This document shows positions 35,167 through 44,569 of a DNA stretch of 64,000 nt, one piece after another. Every line of letters starts with the position of its first letter. Position 1 is the first letter of the stretch. A model generated the notes under the pieces. That model saw nothing but the letters and a program-made list of their open reading frames with translations, did no database searches and was not told the origin of the DNA. The translations under genes and the position numbers were made by a program. Source of the DNA: an uncultured Eubacteriales bacterium (GTDB taxonomy: Bacteria > Bacillota > Clostridia > Oscillospirales > Acutalibacteraceae); contig CAKSIU010000003.1 in NCBI GenBank assembly GCA_934463265.1, positions 1 to 64,000 on the forward strand. The letters are read 5' to 3'.

Positions 35167-36408
35167 ATGGGAGTTTTTGAATCTTTACAGGAACGCGGAT
35201 TAATTGCTCAGACAACAAACGAAGAAAAAATTAAAAATTTGCTCAATAATCAAAAAATTAAGTTTTACATCGGGTTTGACCCTACTGCGGACAGCTTGCA
35301 CGTTGGAAGCTTTGTTCAAATAATGGTTATGGCGCATTTGCAAAAAGCCGGTCACACGCCAATTGTACTTTTTGGCGGAGGCACTGGCTTAATTGGAGAC
35401 CCTAGCGGTAAGACTGATATGCGTAAAATGCTAAGTTGTGAAATTATTTCACATAATGTAAACTGCTTCAAAAAACAAATGTCTCGGCTGATTGACTTTT
35501 CTGACAACAAAGCCATAATGGTAAACAATGCTGACTGGCTTTCTAACCTTAATTATATCGATTTTTTACGTGACGTTGGTGTTCATTTTTCGGTAAACAG
35601 AATGCTTTCTTTCGAGTGTTACAAGCAACGTCTTGAAAGGGGATTATCCTTCTTTGAACTGAATTATATGCTTATGCAAAGTTACGACTTTCTCGTTTTA
35701 AACAGAAAATACGGTTGCGTTTTAGAACTTGGCGGCGATGACCAATGGAGTAATATCATCGGAGGCGTTGAGCTTGTTAGGAAAAAGGAAAATAAAGAAG
35801 TTTTTGGCATGACTTTTTCGCTTTTAACCAACAGCGAAGGCAAAAAAATGGGCAAAACCGAGCACGGTGCAATTTGGCTGGATGCAAATAAAACTTCCCC
35901 TTACGATTTCTATCAATACTGGCGCAATATTGACGATAAAGACGTCATTAAGTGCCTTAAAATGCTGACATTTTTGCCAATTAAAGATATTAATGAATTA
36001 GCAAAGCTTGAAGGTCAAGAGTTAAACAGGGCAAAAGAAATTTTAGCCTTTGAAGTCACCTCTTTAATTCACGGCAAAGACGAGGCTATAAAAGTTCAAA
36101 ATGCTGCCAAGGCTATATTCTGTTCCGGCCAAAATACCGATAATATGCCGTTTACAGAAATTAATTCCGATTTATTTTCTGATAATAAAATTTCTGTTAT
36201 AGAATTATTAATTGCTGCGAAATTAGTTCCGTCAAAAGGTGAAGCCCGACGTTTAATAAAACAAGGCGGCATTTCAGTTTTATTGAAAAACAATACTAAA
36301 AAAATTCAAAGTATCACTGAAACCTTAGATTTTTCCGATTTCGACTACAATTTTGTTATAATAAAAAAAGGGAAAAAAACTTTTCATAAAATTATTTTAA
36401 AAAATTAG
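35167..36408 (+). CDS. tyrS: Tyrosyl-tRNA synthetase
   Basis: This 413-residue class I synthetase charges tRNA-Tyr. The HIGH-like motif appears as LHVGSF, the tyrosine pocket as [22 protein letters not shown] (across a short loop), and the KMSKS equivalent as [11 protein letters not shown]-terminal S4 domain follows ([23 protein letters not shown]). The start is the ATG at 35167. The ATG at 35158 lies inside the GAAAGGATG ribosome binding site. Expression depends on the T-box upstream. Confidence 0.95.
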   Translation: MGVFESLQERGLIAQTTNEEKIKNLLNNQKIKFYIGFDPTADSLHVGSFVQIMVMAHLQKAGHTPIVLFGGGTGLIGDPSGKTDMRKMLSCEIISHNVNCFKKQMSRLIDFSDNKAIMVNNADWLSNLNYIDFLRDVGVHFSVNRMLSFECYKQRLERGLSFFELNYMLMQSYDFLVLNRKYGCVLELGGDDQWSNIIGGVELVRKKENKEVFGMTFSLLTNSEGKKMGKTEHGAIWLDANKTSPYDFYQYWRNIDDKDVIKCLKMLTFLPIKDINELAKLEGQELNRAKEILAFEVTSLIHGKDEAIKVQNAAKAIFCSGQNTDNMPFTEINSDLFSDNKISVIELLIAAKLVPSKGEARRLIKQGGISVLLKNNTKKIQSITETLDFSDFDYNFVIIKKGKKTFHKIILKN

Positions 36409-36423
36409 AATTTACCCAAAATA

Positions 36424-36472
36424 GCGTCTGTTTATGCGGGATTTTCTCGCTAAGCAGGCGATATATTTTTTC
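36424..36472 (+). terminator. Terminator of tyrS
   Basis: GCGTCTGTTTATGCG pairs with CGCTAAGCAGGCG, with G-U pairs and one bulge, followed by ATATATTTTTT. Confidence 0.65.
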
Positions 36473-36494
36473 ATACATTTGTTTAGATAAATAC

Positions 36495-36523
36495 TTGAAA
36501 AAACTTGCACTAAATGATAAAAT
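36495..36523 (+). promoter_or_regulatory. Promoter of the recJ-rel operon
   Basis: TTGAAA (36495-36500), 17 bases, TAAAAT (36518-36523). Confidence 0.6.
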
Positions 36524-36555
36524 TAAGTGTATTTTAAATAAAGTGGGTGCACATA

Positions 36556-38604
36556 TTGAAAATTAAAAATTGGAGCTTATCTAAGTTAAACAAAACCAAT
36601 GCTCAAAAGATAGCTTGCCAAAATAATATACCTTTTTTCCTCGCAATGATGTTGGATGTGAGAAATATCGTCGATGAAAAATGTATACGAGAATTACTAT
36701 CGGATGAATTTGACGTTTCAAATCCATTTGATTTTATAGATATGGACAAAGCTGTAAACCGAATTCAAGAAGCGATTAATAACGGAGAAAAAATTTGCGT
36801 TTACGGCGATTACGATGCGGATGGCGTAACTTCTACGGCATTACTGTATTTATATCTTGAAAACTGTGGCGCAAATGTAATTTATTATATTCCGGACAGA
36901 AACAGTGAAGGTTACGGATTGAATTTTTCTGCCGTTGATAAGCTTTTTGCAGAAAAAATTTCGCTAATTGTTACTGTTGACAACGGCATCTCAGCCTTTG
37001 ACGAAGTGGCTTATGCAAAATCTTTGGGAATCGACACTGTAATCACAGACCACCATCAGCCTCCAGAACTTCTCCCTCACGCTGTTGCAATCGTCGACCC
37101 GCATAGAGCTGATTGCAAAAGTTCTTTTAAAAATCTTGCCGGAGTCGGCGTAGTTTTTAAATTAGTCTGCGCGCTAGAAGGCTCTACGGCGGACGTTGAA
37201 TTTATTCTTGAGAATTACTCAGACTTAATCTTAATAGGTACTGTCGGCGATGTCGTACCCCTTACCGGCGAAAATAGATATCTGGTGCGGCAAGGATTAA
37301 AATACATAAAAAACACAAATAATTTAGGAATCCAAGAAATTTTAAGCTTAGCAAAACTTACCGAAAAACCTGTTAACTCAACAAGCATTGCTTTCAATGT
37401 TGTGCCTAGAATCAACGCCTCCGGACGGCTGAGCTTTTCTAAAAAATTGGTGCAACTTTTAACCTCAGAAAATCAGTTGGAAGTCCAAAACATAGCCGCT
37501 CAGGTGGAAGATGATAATGTAAATCGCAAGGAAACTGAAAATGAAATTTTGCTGCAGGCTGAAGAACTTTTAAAAAATGAACCGGAACGAACTTATCAAA
37601 GAGTTTTAATTGTAGAGGGCGAAAACTGGCACCCCGGAGTAATAGGAATCGTTGCTGCAAGACTGTTGGAAAGATACGGTAAGCCAACTATCGTGATTTC
37701 AAAAATGGGCGACGTCGCAAGAGGTTCGTGCCGAAGTATCGAAGGATTTTCTTTGTATGAAGCTATTAAAACTTGTGCTGAATATCTAATACGATTTGGC
37801 GGACACCCTTTGGCGGCCGGGTTTGAATTAAAATGCGATGATTTAAATAAATTAAAAAATGACATCAACAAATTTGCGAAGAATTTTGGTATCATTCCGT
37901 GTCTTACCTTAAATATTGATTGTAAATTAAATCCGGAAGCACTCAGTTTAGATTTAATCGAGCAGTTGGAACCTCTTGAACCTTTTGGGAAGGATAATCC
38001 GGAGTTTACTTTTGGGTTGTATAATATGAAAATCTGCGATATTACCTTCGTCGGTGCAGAAAAAAATCACTTGCGCTTGACTTTATCAAGAAATAATCAT
38101 AAAATCACTGCAATGAAATTTTTTACCACGGCACAAGATTTTTCTTATGAATTCGGCGATGAAGTGGATTTGGCAGTTAAGTTATCTAAATCGGAGTTCA
38201 GAGGTCAAGAAAGCCTGACCTTGATTATAGATGACATTAAATTTTCCGGTTTGGACAACAAAGAGCTAATCGATGAGCAAAGAATTTATGAGTCGATAAA
38301 AAGAAAGGAACAGGTAAATTCAAGACTTATTCAAGAACATATCCCCACTCGAAGTGATTTTTCTGTTTTATATAAGTTCTTAAAAGCAAAAAATCTAATT
38401 AATATGGATATTTCTGTACTTTATTATAGATTAAAAGATTCTAAAATCAGCTTCTGTAAACTACTTATTATGCTCGATGCAATGTCTGAATGTGGACTTA
38501 TTAATGTGCAAACAATCGCTGATATGTATTCGATAAATGTTAACCCAGTAAATGGCAAAGTAGACCTTGAATCTTCTGTTATTATGAAATTTTTGAGGAA
38601 ATGA
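36556..38604 (+). CDS. recJ: Single-stranded-DNA exonuclease RecJ
   Basis: RecJ is a 5'-3' exonuclease acting in recombination and repair. The protein (682 residues from the TTG at 36556) shows the DHH motifs YGDYDADGVTST, VTVDNGIS and ITDHHQPP, followed by VDPHRAD. The DHHA1 domain has GGHPLAAGFE, then an OB-fold and a C-terminal extension (FSVLYKFLKAKNLI) usual in clostridial RecJ. The start is uncertain: a GTG at 36547 is part of the GGGTG ribosome-binding sequence, so the TTG seven bases later is preferred. The gene is followed 10 bases later by rel. Confidence 0.92.
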   Translation: MKIKNWSLSKLNKTNAQKIACQNNIPFFLAMMLDVRNIVDEKCIRELLSDEFDVSNPFDFIDMDKAVNRIQEAINNGEKICVYGDYDADGVTSTALLYLYLENCGANVIYYIPDRNSEGYGLNFSAVDKLFAEKISLIVTVDNGISAFDEVAYAKSLGIDTVITDHHQPPELLPHAVAIVDPHRADCKSSFKNLAGVGVVFKLVCALEGSTADVEFILENYSDLILIGTVGDVVPLTGENRYLVRQGLKYIKNTNNLGIQEILSLAKLTEKPVNSTSIAFNVVPRINASGRLSFSKKLVQLLTSENQLEVQNIAAQVEDDNVNRKETENEILLQAEELLKNEPERTYQRVLIVEGENWHPGVIGIVAARLLERYGKPTIVISKMGDVARGSCRSIEGFSLYEAIKTCAEYLIRFGGHPLAAGFELKCDDLNKLKNDINKFAKNFGIIPCLTLNIDCKLNPEALSLDLIEQLEPLEPFGKDNPEFTFGLYNMKICDITFVGAEKNHLRLTLSRNNHKITAMKFFTTAQDFSYEFGDEVDLAVKLSKSEFRGQESLTLIIDDIKFSGLDNKELIDEQRIYESIKRKEQVNSRLIQEHIPTRSDFSVLYKFLKAKNLINMDISVLYYRLKDSKISFCKLLIMLDAMSECGLINVQTIADMYSINVNPVNGKVDLESSVIMKFLRK

Positions 38605-38614
38605 GACGATTATA

Positions 38615-40804
38615 ATGAAAGCTTTTTATAATGACTACGAGCAATTAAAAGATGATATATCGGCCTGCAATAAAAATTTTGATTTGGAATTAATCGACAA
38701 AGCTTATAATTTAGCACTGGACGCTCATGGAAATCAAAGACGAATATCAGGAATTCCTTACATTTTGCATCCAACATCGGTTGCGTGTATACTTGTTGAA
38801 CTGGGTATGGACACTCAGTCAATAGTAGCGGCACTTTTGCACGACGTCGTTGAAGACACTGCATACACTGTTTCGGATATAGAAAAAATTTTCGGAAAAG
38901 AAATAGCTAACTTAGTCGACGGCGTAACAAAACTTGGAAAAATCCCCTACTCTTCGCAGGAAGAACAACAGGCTGAAAATCTTAGAAAAATGTTGATTGC
39001 AATGGCTGAAGATATTCGCGTTATAATAATAAAACTCGCCGACAGACTGCATAATATGCGAACAATAGAGTGCATGGAGCCTCAAAAAAGACGTGACAAA
39101 GCTAGAGAAAACATGGAAGTTTATGCTCCAATCGCTCATCGACTAGGTATTCGTACGATAAAAGAGGAACTCGAGGATTTGTCACTTAAATATCTCGACC
39201 CCGTTGCGTATAAGGAAATAGAAGATGAACTTGAGCTTGGTAAAGAGGACAGAGAACATCTTTTGGCCATTATAAAAAGAAGAATCGAACAAAAACTTTC
39301 ACCTGTTATTCCGGATCTGCACCTCGAGGGCCGAGTGAAAAGTATAAATGGAATATATCGTAAGGTTTTTATAAAAAATCGGCTCATGGAGGAAATTTAT
39401 GACATATATGCCGTCAGAGTTATAGTAAATACCGTAAATGACTGCTATAATATTCTCGGAATCATTCACGAAGCTTTTCGACCAATTCCAAACCGATTTA
39501 AAGATTATATTTCTACCCCAAAACCAAATATGTATCAATCGCTTCACACCACCGTTATCGGAAAAGAAGGCATTCCTTTCGAGGTGCAGATTCGTACTTG
39601 GGAAATGCACCGTCTGGCTGAATATGGAATCGCAGCGCACTGGAAATATAAGCTCGGGCTTAAGAGCAAAAAGGACTCTCTTGATGAAAGTTTAGCCTGG
39701 ATTCGGAATATGCTTGAAAATCAAAGTGAAAACGGTGATGCTGGTGATATTGTTAGAATGATAAAGTCTGACTTGGCGCCGGAAGAAGTTTTTGTTCTCA
39801 CACCGCGCGGAGATGTTATAAACTTGCCAATGGGAGCCACAGTTATCGACTTTGCTTATGCTATACACACAGAAGTCGGAAATCACATGATTGGCGCGAA
39901 AGTTGATAAAAGAATTGTTCCAATCGATTATAAAGTGAAAACCGGCCAAATTGTAGAAATCCTTACTACAAAAGAAAGAAGTCGTGGACCAAGTCGAGAC
40001 TGGTTAAAAATTGTAAAAACTAGTGAAGCAAGAAGTAAAATTAGACAATGGTTTAAACGTGAAAGACGTGAAGAAAATCTTGCTCAAGGCAAAATTGAAA
40101 TTGAGCGAGAATTTGATAGACTTGGTATAAGGCTTAATGAAGCGCAAATGAAAGACTTTTTAATGTCTATTGCAAAAACACATCGCTGCGAAACAATAGA
40201 CAAATTTTATGAGACAATTGGTTATGGTGGCATACTTTTAAGCCGAATAATGCCGAGGATTAAGGATGAATATAATAAATTAAAGCAAAAAAACGAACCA
40301 TTAGCTGAAAACTTTATGGCAAAAAAAGAAGCTCACCTTGAGAAAAAGCCTGGTGTAAAGGGGGTAATTATCGATGGAATTGAAAATTGTCTTGTAAAAT
40401 TTTCAAAATGCTGTAACCCCATTCCCGGAGATAAAATTATTGGTTTTATTACACGTGGTTATGGTGTTTCTTTGCACAAAAGAAACTGTAAAAATGTGCC
40501 TTCGGACATAAAAAAATCGCCTGAACCAAATCGTTGGGTTCACGCATACTGGGCAAACAGTGCAAAAGAAGAATTTAATTGTGATATAAAAATAATTGCA
40601 TTAGATAAAGCCAGCATTATTGCAGAAATTACTATGCAGTTTTCATATATGCACGTGGAAATTCAGTCGTTTAACCTCAATAAAGCCAAAGACGGAAAAT
40701 CTCAAATTTATATGTCGATATTGGTCAAGAATATGGAACATTTGAAGTCTGTGATGTCCAAAATTTCAAAAATAAACGGTGTAATTTCTGTAGATAGAGC
40801 TTAG
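38615..40804 (+). CDS. rel: RelA/SpoT family (p)ppGpp synthetase/hydrolase
   Basis: A bifunctional long RSH enzyme of 729 residues. The HD hydrolase domain contains ILHPTSVACIL and ALLHDVVEDT. The synthetase domain has RVIVNTVNDCYNILG and FKDYISTPKPNMYQSLHTT in sequence. TGS (VFVLTPRGDVINLP) and the helical region with KCCNPIPGDKI follow, then a C-terminal ACT domain. With both catalytic sites complete it should make and degrade the stringent alarmone. It sits 10 bases after recJ, with the MBL-fold hydrolase gene 17 bases after it, so they form an operon; rel next to recJ and a GloB-like gene is common in Firmicutes. Confidence 0.95.
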   Translation: MKAFYNDYEQLKDDISACNKNFDLELIDKAYNLALDAHGNQRRISGIPYILHPTSVACILVELGMDTQSIVAALLHDVVEDTAYTVSDIEKIFGKEIANLVDGVTKLGKIPYSSQEEQQAENLRKMLIAMAEDIRVIIIKLADRLHNMRTIECMEPQKRRDKARENMEVYAPIAHRLGIRTIKEELEDLSLKYLDPVAYKEIEDELELGKEDREHLLAIIKRRIEQKLSPVIPDLHLEGRVKSINGIYRKVFIKNRLMEEIYDIYAVRVIVNTVNDCYNILGIIHEAFRPIPNRFKDYISTPKPNMYQSLHTTVIGKEGIPFEVQIRTWEMHRLAEYGIAAHWKYKLGLKSKKDSLDESLAWIRNMLENQSENGDAGDIVRMIKSDLAPEEVFVLTPRGDVINLPMGATVIDFAYAIHTEVGNHMIGAKVDKRIVPIDYKVKTGQIVEILTTKERSRGPSRDWLKIVKTSEARSKIRQWFKRERREENLAQGKIEIEREFDRLGIRLNEAQMKDFLMSIAKTHRCETIDKFYETIGYGGILLSRIMPRIKDEYNKLKQKNEPLAENFMAKKEAHLEKKPGVKGVIIDGIENCLVKFSKCCNPIPGDKIIGFITRGYGVSLHKRNCKNVPSDIKKSPEPNRWVHAYWANSAKEEFNCDIKIIALDKASIIAEITMQFSYMHVEIQSFNLNKAKDGKSQIYMSILVKNMEHLKSVMSKISKINGVISVDRA

Positions 40805-40821
40805 CAAAAGGAGATATACTC

Positions 40822-41442
40822 ATGTTAGCTGTAGAAAAATTCAAAGTAGGTCCGCTAGAAACAAATTGTTACTTTATAACGGACAAAAATACAAAAAAAT
40901 CTGCAATTATAGACCCCGGAGGAATTTCTGCGGAATTAGATGCAAAAATTGATGTAATTGGAAAAGAAAATATCGAATATATATTGATGACACATGGGCA
41001 CTTTGACCATATAAGAAAAGCTCCTCGATATCAAAAATTAACCGAAGCTAAATTAGTCATAGGTGCTAAAGAAGCGGATTTTACCAAAGATAGACATCTT
41101 AATCTTTGCAGAATCCCTCTTGCACCTTTTGATGTTGATATCTTAGTAAACGATGAAGACATAATCACTTTAGGTGAAACCAAAATAAAGGTTATCGCCA
41201 CACCAGGGCATACCGTTGGCGGAGTTTGTTTCATAGCGGACGATAACTTGTTTTCGGGTGATACAATTATGAAAGGAACCGTTGGTCGCTGTGACCTTAA
41301 AACTGGAAATTTTGAACAAATGAAAAATTCTATTTTAAAAATTACAGCATTAACTGAAAATTATAAAATTTACCCTGGCCATGGAGATACTTCCACGCTT
41401 AATGAAGAAAAAGAAAATAACTTTTATTTAAAAAGGAGGTAG
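40822..41442 (+). CDS. MBL-fold metallo-hydrolase (glyoxalase II-like)
   Basis: A 206-residue metallo-beta-lactamase-fold hydrolase with the metal-binding HGHFDH motif near residue 56, then TPGHTVGG, FSGDTIM and the C-terminal YPGHGDTS. This short YqgX/GloB-like type is often encoded after rel in Firmicutes. The substrate is not established; thioester hydrolysis, such as hydroxyacyl-thiols, is likely. The ATG follows AAAAGGAG. It is the last gene in the recJ-rel operon. Confidence 0.87.
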   Translation: MLAVEKFKVGPLETNCYFITDKNTKKSAIIDPGGISAELDAKIDVIGKENIEYILMTHGHFDHIRKAPRYQKLTEAKLVIGAKEADFTKDRHLNLCRIPLAPFDVDILVNDEDIITLGETKIKVIATPGHTVGGVCFIADDNLFSGDTIMKGTVGRCDLKTGNFEQMKNSILKITALTENYKIYPGHGDTSTLNEEKENNFYLKRR

Positions 41443-41543
41443 CTTACATTTACATATTTTTATTGTGGCTTTTTAATTTGAATAGAACAATTTTTATAAT
41501 GTGAACATAAATTATTGAAAAAAGATAAGGTGTTGATTTTTTT

Positions 41544-42488
41544 ATGACAATTTTCGAGAATTATTTTGAAAAAGATGGTTGGACTTTGAAAAAAATAAAT
41601 GAAGATGCCCAAAAACATCCAAAAGAGTTTGTAAATTATATAGAAAAAACTTTTGAAAAACAGATAAAAGAAACTGTCGATTATATTGAAAAGAAACGTT
41701 CGGAATGCAAAATATTAATGATATCTGGGCCATCGTCAAGCGGAAAAACGACAACTGCAAATATGATTAAAGATGAATTAATGCGCCGAAATATTTGGAC
41801 TACAGTGATTTCACTTGACGATTTTTATGTTGGAATTGCACGCCTACCATTGCTAAAAGATGGCTCAAAAGATTTTGAATCTATAAACGGACTGGACATA
41901 GAGCAAGTAAAGAAATCAATAAAAGGGATCGTTTACGAAGGCTTTTGTGATATGCCAATATACGACTTCTCTACTATGGCACCATCTACTAAGCGAAGAC
42001 AAATAAAGTTACCTGAAAATGGAATGATAATAATTGAAGGATTACACGCATTAAACCCGATAATTACAGAAGGATTGCCACTTGATAGTGTATTTAAAAT
42101 TTATGTAAGCGTAGAAAACGGTGTAAAGTTGGATGATGAAATGATTATTTCACCAAAATCAATAAGGCTTACACGTCGAGTCTTAAGAGATTTTTACTTC
42201 CGCGACACTTCCGCAGAACGTACTATTTTGATGTGGAATAACGTTTGTCGAGGTGAAAATCTTTATATTAAACCGTTACAAGCTGAAAGTAATATTGCAA
42301 TAAACACATTTCACGCCTATGAACTTTGTGTAATGGGCTCTCAAATGATAGAATTATGCAGTTCTGTTTCAAAAGACTTAGAAATATATGATGCTATAAA
42401 ACGCTTATGCAGCAAATTAGCAAAATTTGAAACAATTGACGATTTATTAGTGCCAAAAACTTCATTATTGAAAGAATTTATAAAATAA
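41544..42488 (+). CDS. Uridine kinase-like nucleoside kinase
   Basis: A 314-residue P-loop kinase of the phosphoribulokinase/uridine kinase family. Walker A is SGPSSSGKTTTA near residue 59, followed by ISLDDFYVG with the catalytic Asp, and the lid region KSIRLTRRVLRDFYFRD. An N-terminal extension of about 45 residues precedes the kinase core. In many clostridia the same core is fused behind a threonyl-tRNA-synthetase-like TGS/tRNA_SAD region, which is not present here. The substrate is probably uridine or cytidine. The ATG follows AAGGTG. Confidence 0.82.
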   Translation: MTIFENYFEKDGWTLKKINEDAQKHPKEFVNYIEKTFEKQIKETVDYIEKKRSECKILMISGPSSSGKTTTANMIKDELMRRNIWTTVISLDDFYVGIARLPLLKDGSKDFESINGLDIEQVKKSIKGIVYEGFCDMPIYDFSTMAPSTKRRQIKLPENGMIIIEGLHALNPIITEGLPLDSVFKIYVSVENGVKLDDEMIISPKSIRLTRRVLRDFYFRDTSAERTILMWNNVCRGENLYIKPLQAESNIAINTFHAYELCVMGSQMIELCSSVSKDLEIYDAIKRLCSKLAKFETIDDLLVPKTSLLKEFIK

Positions 42489-42570
42489 AGTTGTATTCGG
42501 GCGATTTTACTTGATTTTTGTTGCACAATGAAGTATTCTTTTTAGTGCATTAAAAATTAAGGAGACCAAA

Positions 42571-43098
42571 ATGCGATTATATGTAAAAAATCAGACAATT
42601 GAAAAAATTGTGATAACAGCCATCATAGCTGCGTTATACGTCGTTTTAACATCTATTTCCGGCATATTTGGATTGTCTTACTCTGGGATACAGTTTAGGC
42701 TCTCTGAAGCATTAACAATTTTGCCGGTATTTTCACCTTATGCCATAACTGGCCTTACTTTGGGATGCTTTATTTCAAATTTGTCTAGTCCTTTCGGAAT
42801 AGTAGACCTAATTTTCGGCACGCTATCAACATTCATCTCAGCTTACCTTACAAGAATGCTTGCTAATGTAACTTTTAAAAAGATTCCTGTACTATCTCCC
42901 CTACCTCCCATAATTATCGGTGCGACATTTATCGGTGCAATTTTGGCTTTTTTATTGCCACAAAAATTTAACTTCAGCACATTCATATTTTTCGCATTGA
43001 GTGTAGGTATCGGTCAATTTGTCATTTGTTACGGTCTGGGAATACCACTGTTCATTTTGATAAATAAGTTGAAAATCTTTGAAAATACAGAACTTTAA
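42571..43098 (+). CDS. queT: QueT family transporter (queuosine precursor S component)
   Basis: A 175-residue membrane protein of the QueT (COG4708) family, thought to be the ECF S component for a queuosine precursor such as preQ1. The signature is IQFRLSEALTILPVFSP near residue 38, followed by GCFISNLSSPFGIVDLIFGT; five to six helices in total. QueT genes are often controlled by preQ1 riboswitches. The 82 bases upstream contain only a TGCAC/GTGCA hairpin and an A-rich tail, and I did not find a convincing preQ1 aptamer. The ATG follows AAGGAG. The KtrB gene follows 18 bases later. Confidence 0.88.
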   Translation: MRLYVKNQTIEKIVITAIIAALYVVLTSISGIFGLSYSGIQFRLSEALTILPVFSPYAITGLTLGCFISNLSSPFGIVDLIFGTLSTFISAYLTRMLANVTFKKIPVLSPLPPIIIGATFIGAILAFLLPQKFNFSTFIFFALSVGIGQFVICYGLGIPLFILINKLKIFENTEL

Positions 43099-43116
43099 TA
43101 TAGGAGGGCTTTTTAA

Positions 43117-44508
43117 GTGAGTGAATCAGAAAAAAAAGTTCCTAAGACGTTAAAAGATATGTCTCCGGTTAGACTGATTGTTTCTAGCTTTTTTGCGATA
43201 ATTATTTTAGGCACATCGCTTTTGTATCTGCCTATTGCTTCAAGAAATATGCAGTCGGTCAATTTTATCGACGCGATGTTCACTGCAACTTCGGCAACCT
43301 GCGTTACAGGTCTTACCCCGTTTGATACTTATTCACAGTGGTCCACTTTTGGGCAAGTGGTAATTCTGCTACTCATACAGTTTGGCGGCCTTGGAATCAT
43401 TACTTTTACGACGGGGTTTACTTTGTTTTTTCGAAAAAAATTAGGTCTTAGAGATATGCAAATCGCTAAAGAATACACCAGCGGAAGCGTACTTAATCTA
43501 ACGCGGCTAATAAAGACAATTATTATTTGGTCACTTGGCTGCGAAGTTATCGGAGCAATACTTTTCGCTATTAGATTTGTCCCGCATTTTGGCATATCAA
43601 GAGGAATTTGGATATCTGTTTTTACTGCAATCTCTGCATACTGCAATGCAGGATTCGACATAATGGGGTTTATTAACCCAGGCGCAAGTTTTATTGAGTA
43701 CGCCACCGATCCGCTTGTGTCCTTAACCGCCTCGATTTTAGTGATTTTAGGCGGAATCGGATTCGTTGTTGTAAGTGATATTTACTCCTGCATTACACGA
43801 AAAATTGAAAATCCAAAAACGCACCCAAAACTAAATTTACACTCATTTATAGTAATTACCATGTCACTCGCGTTACTGCTTTTGGGGACGATTTTATTCA
43901 TGTTTTTTGAATATGACAGAACTTTGTCTGGGTTTAACTTCTTTGAAAAGCTAAATATATCATTTTTTCAATCTACAGTAGCCAGAACTGCGGGCTTTTT
44001 TTCAGTTCCCATAGATCAGGAAAAAACTTTAACAAAGTTATTAACGATAATTCTCATGTTTATCGGAGCCTCTTCGGCCTCCACAGGCGGAGGTATAAAA
44101 ACTACGACTTTTGTGGTAATTTTAGCGACTTTACGCAGCGTTGTTAAAGGCTATGATGACACCGTAATTCTTAGGCACAAAGTCGAAAAATCCACTGTAT
44201 ACAAAGCTTTTTCGCTTACCATGCTTGCTTTCTTTTTGATTTCAATCGTTACGGCCATAATTGCCGTCGCAGAGTCTTCCAAAAACATTACTGTATTAGA
44301 TATCACTTTCGAAACCGTCTCCGCATTCGCTACTGTCGGCTTAACAACCGGAATAACAAGCGCTCTTTCAACTTTATCGAAAATTTTTATAATGTTGATG
44401 ATGTTTATAGGAAGAGTCGGACCGATTTCGTTCATTTTCTCAGTTTCTTTGATGAAAGATAAAAACTCCGTAAAAGTTTTGCCTTCAAGCAAAATTATCG
44501 TAGGTTAA
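43117..44508 (+). CDS. ktrB: TrkH/KtrB family potassium transporter
   Basis: A 463-residue potassium-translocating subunit with four repeated M1-P-M2 units. The filter-loop glycines are visible as TCVTGL, AYCNAGF, ARTAGF and ATVGLTTG, typical of KtrB/TrkH. KtrB works with a cytoplasmic KtrA ring. No ktrA/trkA gene lies next to it here; it must be elsewhere or the system is single-subunit. The start is GTG, 7 bases after AGGAGGG, directly behind queT. Confidence 0.9.
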   Translation: MSESEKKVPKTLKDMSPVRLIVSSFFAIIILGTSLLYLPIASRNMQSVNFIDAMFTATSATCVTGLTPFDTYSQWSTFGQVVILLLIQFGGLGIITFTTGFTLFFRKKLGLRDMQIAKEYTSGSVLNLTRLIKTIIIWSLGCEVIGAILFAIRFVPHFGISRGIWISVFTAISAYCNAGFDIMGFINPGASFIEYATDPLVSLTASILVILGGIGFVVVSDIYSCITRKIENPKTHPKLNLHSFIVITMSLALLLLGTILFMFFEYDRTLSGFNFFEKLNISFFQSTVARTAGFFSVPIDQEKTLTKLLTIILMFIGASSASTGGGIKTTTFVVILATLRSVVKGYDDTVILRHKVEKSTVYKAFSLTMLAFFLISIVTAIIAVAESSKNITVLDITFETVSAFATVGLTTGITSALSTLSKIFIMLMMFIGRVGPISFIFSVSLMKDKNSVKVLPSSKIIVG

Positions 44509-44531
44509 AAAACATATTATTTGTAAAAAAG

Positions 44532-44568
44532 AAAAGAGGCGCGCGATATAGTGCGTACCTCTTTTTTT
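44532..44568. terminator. Terminator between ktrB and pyk
   Basis: AAAGAGG with partly matched GC pairs closes with CCTCTTT and is followed by TTTTT. It lies between convergent genes. Confidence 0.75.
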
Positions 44569-44569
44569 A

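Noticed and set aside
42489..42570. A preQ1 riboswitch before queT
   Set aside because: Only a TGCAC/GTGCA hairpin and an A-rich tail are present. The conserved pseudoknot bases of preQ1 classes I, II or III could not be matched.
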